This document shows, piece by piece, positions 1 to 11,560 of a stretch of 64,000 bases of DNA. A model generated the notes under the pieces. That model worked only from the letters and a program-made list of their open reading frames with translations, searched no databases and had not been told where the DNA came from. Both the position numbers and the translations under genes were made by a program. Positions within the stretch are counted from its first letter, which is position 1. The number at the start of each line of letters is the position of its first letter. The DNA is taken from the NCBI GenBank assembly GCA_014549065.1, contig JACDOX010000231.1, forward strand, positions 62,001-126,000, written 5' to 3'. This DNA comes from Cardinalis cardinalis (taxonomy: Eukaryota > Chordata > Aves > Passeriformes > Cardinalidae).

Positions 1-138
1 AGATCCTCAGGGTTTTCGTTCATGTCTTTCACAATTAGTATTTTAACTTTCTGGGTCTGTTTAGTAGCTGTAAAACATATTTTAAAATTATATCCTTGGC
101 ATGTGCTTTTTCTTCTTCTTTTTTTTCCTCTTTTTCAG
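1..138 (+). other. ANO2: ANO2 intron end upstream of first exon
   Basis: This is the 3' end of an intron. A long T-rich run (about 110-136) forms the polypyrimidine tract directly before the AG at 137-138. No repeat or other gene is visible. Confidence 0.85.
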
Positions 139-273
139 GAAGTATTTTGGAGAAAAGATAGGACTTTATTTTGCATGGCTGGGTTTATACACAGAATTCC
201 TCATTCCATCTTCAGTAGTTGGGATTATTGTATTTCTATATGGATGTATAACCATCGAAAGTGACATTCCTAG
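139..273 (+). CDS. ANO2: ANO2 internal exon (first in window): TM1
   Basis: This internal coding exon belongs to anoctamin-2, a plasma-membrane calcium-activated chloride channel known from olfactory neurons and photoreceptor terminals. It is bounded by a polypyrimidine tract with TTTCAG and by a GTAAGC donor. The frame starts with the third base of a split codon and ends with two bases (AG) of the next. The 44 whole codons begin KYFGEKIGLYFAWLG and continue into a hydrophobic stretch ending FLYGC, which is the conserved anoctamin entry into transmembrane helix 1. The upstream exons for the cytosolic N-terminal domain are not in the window. The TM1 wording is also close to ANO1; assignment to ANO2 rests on the linked downstream exons. 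No frame break or missing residue is seen. Confidence 0.96.
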
Positions 274-2653
274 GTAAGCTTATCTGTGATCCATGGTTTG
301 TTATTTGAAAATTATTAGACTGTGCTTTTTCTTATTAATCTGTAGTGAGAATAACTGGTTTTAGTTGTCTGAAGAGCAGTGATGTATAATTACCAACTCT
401 GCGAGCATTAAAAACACAGAGGCATTGAGAAGGTATTTGAAGGGCACATATTTATTTGATTGGTCAGTGTCTCACTTCCTGAAACACAAATGTGTAGTGA
501 GTCCACTGTATTGAGTTTGTTTTCCTAGATATTAATTTGCTTTTTATGAGTGCATGTAGCACACTGCTCAATCAGAAAGTTATTATATGAAACTCACCAA
601 AATTAATGCCAATACTGTCCATGACTCTTGGAACATTTGATTCCTATTAAAATCAGACCATTTGTACAAGTAAGATGAACAATAGTACAAGACATAGCAA
701 ATGCTAGCAGATCAAGGGATGTGATTCTGCCTTTCTGCCCCTCTCTGCTGAGCACCCCATGCAGGGCAGCATCCAGCCCTGGCCCAGCACAGGAAGCANA
801 GGGAGCTGCTGGAGCCAGGCCAGAGCAGGGACACCAAGGGGATCAGAGGGATGGAGCAGCTCTNCTGGGANGAAAGGCTGAGGGAATTGGGAGTGTTCAG
901 CCTGGAGAAGAGAAGGCTTTGGGGTGACCTCATTGTGGCCTTCCAGGGCCTGCAGGGAGCCCACAGGAAAGATGGAGAGAGACTCTTGACAAGGGCTTGG
1001 AGTGACAGAACAAGGGGCAATGGCTTCACACTGACAGAAAGCAGGTTTAGATTGGATTTTGGGAAGAAATTCTTTCCTGTGAGGGTGGTGAGGCCCTGGC
1101 ACAGGTTGCCCAGAGCAGCTGTGGCTGCCCCATCCCTGGCAGTGTTCCAGGCCAGGTTGGATGGGGCTCTGAGCAACCTGGGATAGTGGGAGGTGTCCCT
1201 GNCCATGGCAGGGCAGTTGGAACTGGATGATCTTTAAGGTCCTTTCCAACTCAACCCATTCTATGATTTTATATTTGGTCTTCACAGTATTCCCCTTCTA
1301 GACACAAAATTTTGTTGAGTTTTGTGTGTCCTGAGGGGAATATGCTACACAAAGAGTGCCAAAGTGATATCGTGATGTTAATGTCTGCTTCCCAGTGGAA
1401 AAAAAAATAATTCTGTGTCTTATCTGTGTTTGACTTCTGCTGGAGACAAGATACTGTAGTACTTGTATGCTGATCACACTCATGACAGTCCCTGAACTGT
1501 TAGCTTTTAAAATCACTGCAGTAGGACAGGGTTACTGATAGGTAAATGATGAACGGCACCACATCTGAGGCAGGGTCTGTTTTCTTAGCTTGATCTGAGT
1601 AAATCTTGGTGCTTGTCCGGGTGCAAGCTTGTACTAACATTTAAACTCCAATGAGATTTATGGCTGAGATGTATCTGCAGCACCCTCTGCTGCCTCTTGA
1701 AATAGAGAATTACTGTGACAACATGAGAGCTGGAAACAGCTGCATGCTTTTCAAACTCTGTAATATAAACATATTCATAATAGAGCTTGAATAGTCCTTT
1801 TTTCTCATTTGAAGTCATAAGGAAAAACCTATTTCAGGAGGGTCCATATAGGAACAACCAGAATCACCGTATGCCAGCTATCATTGAAATAATGTGCCAA
1901 CTCAGCTCATGATCCTGGCAAGGACATTTGAACTTTGCACTACTCAGTTCACCTAAGTGAGACTGTGCAGGTATGAAAGGCTTTCACATCCAAACCTCAT
2001 GGAAAATACTGAAGGCATTCTCAGCCCTGACAAGAAGTGTTTAGCCTGTTAAAGTGATACTGAAAATATTTTTTCAAAGAGTTTTAGAAACTGAATACAT
2101 ACATAGCAAATAAGACAGAGTTAAAATTATAGTAAAGATCTTAAAAGTAAAGATCTTAAAATCTGTAAAAAATCTTTTCTCTCATATCTTTGTGCCACCA
2201 TATAAAAAAATGCATATTTTGACAACAGCACTGAATTTCTTTTGAGACGACTTCAGTCTTTCTTTTCAGTGATTTAAATCTGATCTGTATCAAATCACGT
2301 AACTTGACTGCAGAGATGCAAACTCCACTTTTGTGTTTGAATTTTGTTTTTTTAGTGTGGTTAACCCTGTCTTCAGTGATTGTATTCCTTAACTCACTAA
2401 TACAGTGTAGTGATCAGTCTGGTTGAGTGTTGCATCATTTTCCTGTTGGCAAGGTGCCTATAAGGGTCTAAAAAATTACTATCCATGGCAATGAAACTTG
2501 AAGAAACACACAGCTCCTGCTCTCTGCAAGGGCAGGCCACAGATATAGCAGACAGCTTGTAATAGCTGTGATACTCTGCTTGATATCAGTACTGCACATC
2601 TACAGTTTCTGAGCTGGGATTCTCAGAGGAACCTGTGCCCTTGTCTGTCACAG
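274..2653 (+). other. ANO2: ANO2 intron (2,380 bp)
   Basis: This is a GT-AG intron in phase 2. It contains one CR1 3' piece (717-1272). The remainder (274-716 and 1273-2653) is AT-rich unique sequence in which I recognise no gene, RNA or repeat. Short ORFs in it have no recognisable motifs. Confidence 0.8.
717..1272 (+). mobile_element. CR1 LINE 3' end, sense
   Basis: The sequence covers the last part of CR1 ORF2 and the 3' UTR: the GGGATGTGATTCT start, GATCAGAGGGATGGAG, CCTGGAGAAGAGAAGGC, GAAGAAATTCTTTCCTGTGAGG, GGTGTCCCTG, and the terminal CCATTCTATGATTTTAT. It is a 5'-truncated copy, as is usual for CR1. Three N bases fall inside. ORFs across it on both strands are remnants or shadows of the element. 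Confidence 0.93.
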
Positions 2654-2814
2654 CAAAGAAATGTGTGACCAACGCAATGCCTTCACCATGTGCCCCCTGT
2701 GTGACAAGTTCTGTGATTACTGGAACCTCAGCTCTGCCTGTGCCACCGCTCGAGCGAGTCACTTGTTTGACAACCCTGCCACAGTTTTCTTCTCCATCTT
2801 TATGGCTCTCTGGG
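2654..2814 (+). CDS. ANO2: ANO2 internal exon: TM1-TM2 extracellular loop and start of TM2
   Basis: This exon follows a GTCACAG acceptor and ends at TGG-G|GTGAGT. Its first base completes the AG-C serine codon split with the previous exon. It encodes the cysteine-rich extracellular loop between TM1 and TM2 (MCDQ, CPLC, KFC, SAC), then HLFDNPATVFFSIFMALW, which enters TM2. Five cysteines are visible; in the family these form disulfides in the outer domain. The run NAFTMCPLCDK and the motif YWNLSSAC match ANO2 better than ANO1, which carries different residues before TMCPLC and before MSSAC. NLS in YWNLSS is a possible N-glycosylation site. The exon is 161 nt (1 + 53 codons + 1), so it is not frame-neutral, and skipping it would shift the normal downstream frame. 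Confidence 0.97.
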
Positions 2815-3047
2815 GTGAGTATTGCTTTGCAAGCTATTTGGACTTTTCATGGCATAACAAAGTGCTGTTTGATTGAATGGGATCCCTATGGCTTTTGGAA
2901 GCTGGCAATCCTCAGAAGTCCAGGGAGAGCTGTCTGTATTGGGACTGGGGAAAGAAATATCACTGTCAACAGCAAGCCCTGGAACAAATGGAGTTGTATA
3001 GTTCAGAGAAGAAAAAAAATGTTTTTTCTTCCTCTACTGCCGTGTTT

Positions 3048-3285
3048 AGAATCAGAGTTATCAAGTCTGGAAAAGATCTAAAAGATCGTCAAATCCAGCC
3101 TTTGACGGATCTTCACCTTGTCAACTAAACCAGAGCACTGAGTACCATGTTCAGTTGTTTATTAAACATCTCCAGGGATGGTGACTCCACCACCTCCCTA
3201 GGCAGCCCCTTCCAATGACAATGGGAAGAAATTCTTCTTGAAGTCCAACCTGAACTTCCCCTGGCACATCCTGAGGCCATTTTCT
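3048..3285 (-). mobile_element. CR1 LINE 3' end, antisense
   Basis: The sequence begins with the CR1 tail (AGAATCAGAGTTATCAAG) and continues through CCAGAGCACTGAG, CATCTCCAGGGATGGTGACTCCACCACCTCC and GAAATTCTTCTTGAAGTCC to CTGAGGCC. This is the CR1 type with the 'caccatccctggagatgt' motif on its sense strand. It is diverged and truncated at both ends. Confidence 0.88.
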
Positions 3286-3853
3286 CCACAGAGGACACTG
3301 TGCTGTTAATGGCACTTCTAAACTTTGCCATGTATTTGCTAATTTTTCTTCATTTTCCATCAACATATCACACCTTCTGCATTTGGGACCAGAATGTATT
3401 TGAGGATTAGTATGGTGCAAACAGCTGAAAAGGTCTAATTTAGTCATGGTGCCACTTTCTTGTGGGACGATTCAGTCACATAATTTTATCAAAACTTTAT
3501 GGGATTCCAAGAGCAATGGGACTATTATAATTTAAATTATATTTTAGAATATTCCATTTCAACAAGCTTGCTTTTCTTTCATGGCAAATATCCCTGTCTC
3601 CATGAGGATATCAAAACACTTCATAAACATGAATAAATGCATTGTAGTATTACTCCTATTTTTCTGACCTCACCTCTGCCCTGGAAAGCATGTGTACTGT
3701 GCTTGCATGAATTTTTGCTGGTGTTATGCTCTCCTTTACAGCTTGTTTATCGTGAAGTTAAATGTGTTATTGCTACTGTAAAATGTTTTTTTTATTTCCC
3801 TATTCATTGTTCCCAAAATGAGATTATCATTCTTAATATGAAACTGAGAAAAT

Positions 3854-4153
3854 ATGTTATTCTGTTATAGCCATCCCTCTGCAACCAGTGTGTTATTCTT
3901 TGCAAGCCTATTAATATTTTACGGCTTGTTTGAGAAAGGACTGATTGGTGGCTTGGCATTGGGTGAGGACAGCAGAAGGTTTTTAAGGAACTTGCAGACA
4001 GAACAGATCATGGAAGCAAGAAGCATTTATTTACCAGTTCCTGGAAGCCGTCGAGCAAACATTAGAGAGAATTATGACCGAGAAATAGAAAAAAAGAGGA
4101 TTATTTATAGACTCTCAGAAGAATTCATTATACTACTTCAGATTACAGGGTAG
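3854..4153 (+). other. Unidentified 99-codon ORF in ANO2 intron
   Basis: This is an open frame of 99 codons that I do not recognise. It shows one hydrophobic segment near the N-terminus (SVLFFASLLIFYGLF), then a charged, soluble-looking stretch with GSRRANIREN and DREIEKKRIIYRL, and then a stop. A splice-acceptor-like TTCTGTTATAG sits at 3860-3870, inside the ORF start, and AATAAA lies about 45 bases after the stop. An exon starting at 3871 would read this frame only if joined to the 139-273 exon (AG+C), not to the 2654-2814 exon. It could be an alternative terminal exon, a decayed retrocopy, or chance. It matches no anoctamin region I know. Confidence 0.25.
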
Positions 4154-5023
4154 ACTGGCAGATTAAGTGTCACCTGCTGCTGTGAAGCTTAAGATAAATA
4201 AAATATAATTTTCCTGACAAAGAAACTCTGCTGTAAACTGGCATCCATGCAAATGACAATTGCACTGAACCTCATCCATAAAAATTGTATTTTAGTATCA
4301 GCAATGCAATGTGCAAAAGAAAATGTTGATATATCCTTGCACTAAGACAAATTAGTAGAGTCTGTTATGGAACAGAACAGGATGAAAAGTTCCATATGCA
4401 CTGCTTTTAAAAAAAGGCATATAAAAATAACAAAATACTTTCAGAGCTGTAGCCTTCCTCCAAAAAATGTTTCCCACTGATTAGAAAAGTCTGTTCTTGG
4501 GGCCATGATAACTGAGCTTGTCAGTTCAAGAAAATGCAGCTGGCACACACAAAAAGCAACAAAGCAAAATAATGGAGTCTTTACTAACTCTGCCCAGCTT
4601 TCATGTTAAGTATTACATTACATCAAATTTCACTGCCCTACTATTAGAGGCTGTGCTGGTTATATCTAGAGCTCAATCTGTTTCATGGCAGAGCTCACTC
4701 ACACACCTATTCCAGCTGTATAGTTAAAAGAGCAAACTGTGGTGATCTGGGCTGGCTTAATTTCATGAGGGTGTTGGGCACAGGAATTCATTTGTCTTGC
4801 TTGTTTTCTCCCATTCTTTAGAAAGCAGAAGGCTTCCTATGGTTCATATCTCCAAAGGAATCATGCTTTCAGTAGCTGATCCTGAATCCTCATGAAGTAT
4901 CTTTGTGATTCTAGCAGTCCTGCTGCAAGTGTCCATATTCACAGTAATGCCTGGCTGACTGGGCTTGATGTCACTGGTGTTCTGGTGTAAATTTCAGTGT
5001 CAGATGCCTTAATTAGAAATTTT

Positions 5024-5271
5024 ACAGAATCACAAATCACCCAAATGGGTTGGAAGGGACCTTAAGCCTCATTCAGTTCCTACTGCCCTGCCATGGACAG
5101 AGACATCTTCCACTATCNCAGGTTGTTTAGAGCCCCATCCAGCCTGGCCTTGGACACTTCCAGGGATGGGGCAGCCACAGCTTCTCTGGGCAACCTGTGC
5201 CAGGGCCTCACCACTCTCACAGAGAAGAACTTTTTTCCAACATCCAATCCAAACCTGCTCTCTGTTAGTTT
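5024..5271 (-). mobile_element. CR1 LINE 3' end, antisense
   Basis: It runs from ACAGAATCACAAATCACCC and GGGTTGGAAGGGACCTTAAG through CTGCCATGGACAGAGACATC, GGATGGGGCAGCCACAGC and CAACCTGTGCCAGGGCCTCA to AAACCTGCTCTCTGTTAG. The match to the antisense of the CR1 3' UTR and ORF2 end is clear. It is about 250 bp and 5'-truncated. Confidence 0.93.
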
Positions 5272-6678
5272 AGTTTTTCTGCTGGTGTAAGTCAGCTCAG
5301 ACGTGCTGATTNCAGAGCAGCTGCTGCATCAAGCCAGGTACGTTTTTATAGAGCTATATGTTGAACTGAGCTTTTGTGTAACAGAAAAGAATGGAATGAG
5401 TAATAGCACCCTAGAAAATAACCAAATGTTTTTGTATTTAGGATATCTAAAAACCCTTGAGTTTTCAAACCATGCTAAACATAGCTTTTATATGTTCTCT
5501 TTTCTAAAAGGGAGGAACACAGATAGCAACTTCATTGCTTAATGTCCGGATTTGCTTTCAGTGTGCTACTAGTCCTGTCTTTAAATGATATTTATTTCTT
5601 ATATAATGGGATGATACCTGTGAAGAAAATATTTGCAGCTAACTGTTGGGATAGATAATAACTTGTAAGAGCCAGGTTATTTTCACAGAGTTCCCACTTT
5701 TCTCAGTGTTATCTGACAGTGTAGATGCAGTCAAGAGAAGCTGATTAGATTCTCCACTGTTGTCTGTCTTGTGGGGTTATCTACAAGATGTTCAAAGTGA
5801 TATAAACACTGCTGAGATCTAACCGTGTTTTTACAATACCATTTTCACCCACTGAAAAAGTGAGGTGAAGCATAAGAAAATGGAAAACAGTGCCCCAGGT
5901 TTTATAGGTACAGCTTTACTGGTAGAATTTTGATGTTTTTAGTTGGCATGTACCAGTTTAGTATTGATATTGATATTGTTATCTGAAAATACCTGTCCAC
6001 AACCCAAGATATAGAAGTGCTTTTTCTAATAAATCTGTAAGTCCATAAATTAGGAGCAACTAGGAAAAGGGCTATACAGAGTTAACAGCAATTATGAGAG
6101 GACAGCCAGGAGAAAAATATGTAAATATAGGGCAAGAGGAAAATATCTGTTCCTTCTTATTAGTAAAAAAAGGAGAGGCAGGAGGTTGAACCAGAGGCCA
6201 GCCCTTTAGGGCAAAATCACCGTGTCTTTGAAGGTAAAAAGCATTTTTACATTGAAGTATATTACGTGTAATATATTTCAAAATATCTCTTTCTACATCT
6301 TGCTGGGGATCCTAGTTATTTCAGTAGCAGGCTAAACCNATCTCAGAATGCTTCATGGTGAATTAGGAGAGATGATGTCATCCATGGATACTCACAGTTA
6401 TGGGCTCAGTTCCATTCCCTGACAAGACCTTAACAGTGGCTCTGGACAGCCCATGTTCCATCTTTCTGTATTTTATTTTTAAAAGATAGTAATTNTTGTC
6501 CCACTGCTTTTCTTGAATTCTTTTGTTAAAATTGGGCCTAAGGCTATTTCTTAGTCCTTAATTTTAAAGAGTCTAGCATAACGGGATTCAAATATCAGTT
6601 GAAGCTTATAAGTAACACAAATGTTTACCACAAGGCTTTGGATTTATCATTTTTTAAATTGTTTAATTTCTTTTAAAG

Positions 6679-6761
6679 CTACCATGTTCCTTGAACAATG
6701 GAAGCGTTTGCAGATGAGATTGAGTTACTTCTGGGATCTAACTGGACTGGAAGAAGAAGAG
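6679..6761 (+). CDS. ANO2: ANO2 internal exon: TM2 end and acidic EEEE cluster
   Basis: The acceptor is TTTTAAAG and the donor GTAAAT. The first two bases (CT) complete the GCT alanine codon begun by the previous exon, giving ALW-A-TMFLEQWKR. The 27 further codons cover the inner end of TM2 and the start of the first intracellular loop (WDLTG followed by LEEEE). The four glutamates at 6750-6761 are the cluster that, in ANO1, influences calcium and voltage dependence. The exon ends in phase 0 exactly after the fourth Glu. In mammals a four-residue alternatively used segment lies next to this point; I did not find a convincing microexon for it in the following intron. High confidence from frame continuity and family similarity. 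Confidence 0.96.
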
Positions 6762-8459
6762 GTAAATCTTCTCTCCCTGGGCTAATTTACCGTGTTAATT
6801 ATTCCATAGATGCATATTATAGAAATATTGATATATAGATTTCTCATGTGTGTTCTCCAACCCAATGCAGTTTGTGGCTGTGTTTAGATAAAGGACTGTA
6901 ACTGATACAGTTTTGAGTATCAATGTTTATTTAGGAAATCCTCACCTATATTTTACTGTTCAGCACTCTGAAGTTAATAATGAGTGTTGAAAAGGCTTAT
7001 AAGGTAAGAACAGATCATGTTTTGCTGAGAATGCCCATCTGCCATTGTACAGTGTGCAATAACACAATGGCACTGAATAAATACTTTGTCATGTCACTTC
7101 ATAATGTGTAACATAATTCTTTGTGATGATGACAGCCACAGGTCACAGTACCATCAGCAATTTTTGCATCAAGGTCTGGGTGGACATCTATGATGCCTTA
7201 GATACATCATCCCGAGCTCAAGGTGCTCACCAACAGAGCTGTTTCAAAACAATAAATAGTGTGAGTTTATTCAGAAAGAGCTTTCCAATGAGCCATGGGG
7301 TCTCCAGACATAACCTGAACTGACTGAAAATGAGATGTACTTGTTTATTGGTATTTAAAATGTCCCTAATTTTATTCATAGTTTCATCCTTTGATTTGCT
7401 CTAATGATTCTCTCTCATCCAAGGATTAATTTCTAACCCTGACTAAAGAAAGTGCACTGACTAAAATCATAAATAATTATCATACTAAGAACAGGTAGAC
7501 TTTGGACTTTCCCCTGGCATTAGATACTGAGATATCTCTAGAATAGGGTCATATTCCCAGCATCTTGGTTTGCTGGGAGGATTTGAATCCATTTTTTCTC
7601 TTCATGTTCCAGCAAAGTTCCTTAAACTACAAGCCACCTACAAGTCTTCAGCCCTGCTAGGTGAGCTCAGCTCAAACAGGAGATAAATAACAGGAGCAAA
7701 TACCATGGGGGAAAAGCAAGCTGACATGATGGACTTCATGATATAGCATGGTAGCGATGTTATTCCTCTATTTCCTATTTCCCAGATCAAAATATTTGGA
7801 TAAAACAAAACAAAACAAAAATTTAGAAAAAAAAAAACCAAAAAAGACCTGGAGAACAGACAGCACACTCTAGTATTCCTCTTCTTCCATCACTATCCCA
7901 TAATGCAGAAATATTCCTTCACTGCTGAGTTGGCAACAACNGCCTCTCTTTTTTCTGTTTCTCAGCTTTTTCATGACTGTCTCCCCTGTTATGATGTGGA
8001 TGATGCTCACAGTACAACCCAGTATTCCCAGTCTGTGAGTTGTCACGCAAACCCAGTGCACTAGCACATCACAAATTACAGCTTGTCCCACATGGGATGT
8101 CAAACTGCTCCCTGCCAGAGATGTACCAACTGTAGGGCAAACTGAGAGGCTGGAAAGCAAACTCTGGGTGGGCTCTGTGGCATATTTGATGAACCACCAT
8201 ATTTTTCTGATTTTCTGAAGGCCTCCACCATCAGAAAATAGGAGGACACCTGCTGGATGAAGGGGAGTGGGAATGGGTCCCTACTCAGGGAGGTAATTAA
8301 AATTCCTCGTGACCTCCATCACCTACCCAGGTGCCACTTCAGAACAGGTATGAGGCTCTGGATGAGGAGGGTCAGCCAGATGATGTAGAAGAAAATTATC
8401 TGCCTAATTACGCTTCATCTATCAGAAGGATCACCTGTAACAACCAAAAGAAATGAGGT

Positions 8460-8963
8460 ATAGTTGTAGTGGGTGACTCCCTTCTGAGGGCAACAGAGGG
8501 CCCCATATGTTGACTGGACCCATCCCACAGAGAGATTTTCTGCCTCCCTGGGGCCTGGGTATGGGATATTATCAAGAGACTCCCTGGGCTGATTTGGCCA
8601 TCTGATTAGTACCCACAGCTGATACTCCAGACTGGCAATGATGAGATTAAAAAGAGTAGTGTCAGGACAAATAAAAGGACTGTAGGGCACTGGGTCAAGT
8701 GGTTGATAAGGAAGGAACACAGGTGGTGTTCTGGTCAGTCCCTTTGGTGGCAGAGACAAACAACAAGAAGGAATAGGAGAGCCCACATTACCAACAAGTG
8801 GCTCAAGGGTTTGTGTCATCAGCAGAATTTTGGGTTCTCTGATCATGGGGCAACTTTTAAGGCACTTGGCTTGCTGGAATCAGATGGACTTCATCTCTCT
8901 GTTAAGGGCAGAAGGATTTTGGCTTGTGAACTGACCGAACTCACTGAGAGGGCTTTAAACTAG
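8460..8963 (+). pseudogene. CR1 ORF1 esterase-domain remnant
   Basis: This is a broken copy of the CR1 first ORF C-terminal SGNH/GDSL hydrolase domain. The block I motif GDSL is intact at 8472-8483. A stop follows 18 codons after IVVVG begins (TGA after GPIC), and the reading moves to other frames. The C-terminal block with NFGFSDHG and DGLH is read in the frame of 8703-8960 and ends ERALN-stop. In active CR1 elements this protein is thought to act in the RNP; here it cannot make a full protein. Confidence 0.8.
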
Positions 8964-9056
8964 TTTGAAGGGGAGAGGGATGCAGCTAGGCTCTCTGGAA
9001 GCAGGCCCAAGTGTGGTAAGCCTGAGTTAGGAGAGAAATCAGTAGCCCAGCTGAAG

Positions 9057-11560
9057 TGCATGCATACCAATGCACTCACCATGGGTAACAAACAAGAAGA
9101 CCTGGAGGCCACGGTGCAGCATCAGAGCTATGATGTAATTGCCGTCATGGAAATATGGTGGGATGACTCTCATAGCTGGAGTGCTGCACTGGAGGCTACA
9201 AGTTCTTCAGAAGAGACAGGAAAGGGAGAAGAGGTGGGGGGTGGCCCTTTATATTAGGGAGGCTCTTGGTGCCATGAGTATTGAAAATAATGACAATGAA
9301 GTTGAATGCCTATGGGTAAGAATTAAGGGGAAAGCCAACAAGGCTGACATCCTATTGGGAGTCTGTTATCGTCCACCCAACCAAAAAGAAGAAGTAGACA
9401 ACTAAAAAGCTGGAGAATGTTTCAGCATCACCAGCCTTTGTTCTTGAAGGTGACTTTAACCTACCAGACATCTGCTGGGAACTTAATACAGCAGAAAAGA
9501 GGCAGTCCAGGAAATTCCTAGAGTGTGTGGAGGACAACTTTTTGTCGCAGCGGGTGAACGAGCCCACCAGGAGAGGGTAGACCTGTTGTTTGCAAATAGA
9601 GATGGGCTGGTAGGAGATGTGGTGGTTGGAGGCTGCTTGGGGCACAGTGATCATGAAATTATAGAGTCCTTGATATTTGGTGAAATCAGGAGGAACATTA
9701 ATAAGACTTTTTCGTTGGACTTCTGGAGGGCAAACTTTGGCCTATTTATGGGACATATTTAGAGAGCTCCTTGGGAAGCAGCCTTAACAACAAAGGAGCC
9801 CAGGAAAGGTGGGCATGCTTCAAAACAGAGATCTTGAGGGCACAGGATCAGACTGTCCCTGTGTGCTAAAAGATGAGTTGATGAGGTAAATGTCCAGCCT
9901 GGATGGGAAACAAGGTTTCGAAGGAACTTACGAATAAAAAGAGGATGTATCATCTTTGGAAGGAGGGTCAGATCTCTCAGGAAGTATTTAAGGGGGTTGC
10001 TAGGGCATGTAGAAAAAAAATAGAAATACCAAAGCTCATTTAGAACTTAATTTGGCAACTTTTGTAAAGGATAATAAANTTTTTACAAATATATTAACAG
10101 TAATAGGAAGGGTAAGACCAACCTTTGTTCTCTATTGGATGAGAACGGGAACTCAGTAACTGCAGATGAGGAGAAGGTGGAGGTGTTTCACACCTTCTTT
10201 GCCTCAGTCTTTAGTGGGAAGATGGCTTGTCCTCAGGACAGCTGTCCTCCTGGGTTGGCAGATGGTATCAGGAAACAGAATGGTCTCCCTGTTACCCAGG
10301 AGGAGGCAGTCTGAGAACTGCTAAGCTGCTTGGATGTTTATAAATCCATAGGACTAGATGGGATCCACCCCAGGGTGATGAGGGAGCTGGCAGATGAGCC
10401 TGCAAAGCCACTCTCCATCATTTACCAGCAGTTCTGACTCACTGGTGAGGTTCCAGATGACTGGAAGCTGGNCAAAGTGACGCCCATTCACAAAAAGGGT
10501 GGGAAGGAGGATCCTGGTAATTACAGGCCAGTTAGCCTGACCTCAGTACCTCGTAAGGTTCTGGAACAGTTTATACTGAGTGTCACCATGCAGCGCTTGC
10601 AGGATTGCCAGGGTATCAGACCAGCCAGCATGGCTATAGGAGGGATATGTCGTGTTTGACCAACCTGGTCTCCTTTTATGACCAGGTGACCCACCTGGTG
10701 GATGCAGGAAAGGCTTTGGATGTTGTGTACCTGGACTTCAGCCAGGCCTTTGACACTGTCTCCTACAGCACTCTCCTGGAAAAGCTTTCAGTACATGGCT
10801 TGGACAGGAGCACTTTTTTTGCTCGGTTAGGAACTCGCTGGATGGCGAATGGTGGTGAACGGTGCTGCATCCAGCTGGCGGCCAGTCACTGGTGGTGCCC
10901 CTCAGGGGTTTGTGCTGGGGCCAGTTCTGTTTAATATTTTTATTGATGACATGGCTGAGGGGGTTGAGTCTTTCATTAGTAAATTTGTGGATGACCCTAA
11001 GCTAGGGGCGTGTGTCAATCTGTTGGAGGGTAGGAGGGCTCTGCAAAGAGACCTGGAATGATTGGATGGATGGGCAGAGTCGAATAAGATGAAGTTTAAT
11101 AAATCCAAGTGCCAAGTCCTGCATTTTGGCCACACTAACCCCCTGCAGCACTATAGGCTGGGGACAGTGTGTCTGGACAATGCCCAGGCAGAAAGGGACC
11201 TGGGGGCACTGGTTGACAGCCGGCTGAACATGAGCCAGCAGTGTGCCCTGGGCCAAGAAGGCCAGTAGCATCCTGGCCAGTATCAGGAATAGTGTGGCCA
11301 GCAGGAGCAGGGAGGTCATTCTTCCGCTGTACTCGGCACTGGTGAGGTCACACCTTGAGTGCNGTGTCCAGTTCTGACCCCTCAGTTTAGGAAGGACGTT
11401 GAGACCCTTGAGCGCATCCAGAGAAGGCAACGAGACTGGTGAGAGGCTTGGAACACAAACCCTGTGAGGAATGACTGAGGGAGCTGGGGGTGTTTAGCCT
11501 GGAGAAAAGGAGACTCAGGGGTGACCTTATCACTCTCTACAGCTGAGTGGTGTCCTCTCT
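9057..11560 (+). pseudogene. CR1 ORF2 endonuclease/reverse transcriptase remnant
   Basis: This is the decayed ORF2 of the CR1 element, in several frames: about 9060-9200 and 9139-9405 (endonuclease N-terminus, YDVIAVMEIWWDDSHSWS, CYRPPNQ), 9430-9700 (GDFNLPD, SDHE), 10477-10660 (PGNYRPVSLTS), 10605-10830 (YLDFSQAFDTVS), 10849-11061 (GPVLFNIFIDDM, FVDDPKLG) and 11062-11270 (SNKMKFNKSKCQVLHFG, LNMSQQCAL). The order matches an apurinic-type endonuclease followed by a non-LTR reverse transcriptase. In-frame stops and frameshifts rule out activity. Confidence 0.88.

Larger units (their letters stand above)
2815..6678 (+). other. ANO2: ANO2 intron (3,864 bp)
   Basis: This is a GT-AG intron in phase 1. 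It holds two antisense CR1 pieces (3048-3285, 5024-5271) and an unexplained ORF (3854-4153). The stretches 3286-3853, 4154-5023 and 5272-6678 are AT-rich with no recognisable gene or repeat. Confidence 0.8.

Noticed and set aside
704..1285. Long ORFs on both strands over 0.7-1.3 kb
   Set aside because: They are reading frames of a CR1 3' end and its complement; the same peptide-like phrases recur at every CR1 copy.
7195..7222. Possible microexon-like CGAGCTCAAG|GTGC (Arg-Ala-Gln reading)
   Set aside because: It resembles the mammalian four-residue segment by chance, but there is no AG acceptor directly before it and the frame does not close.
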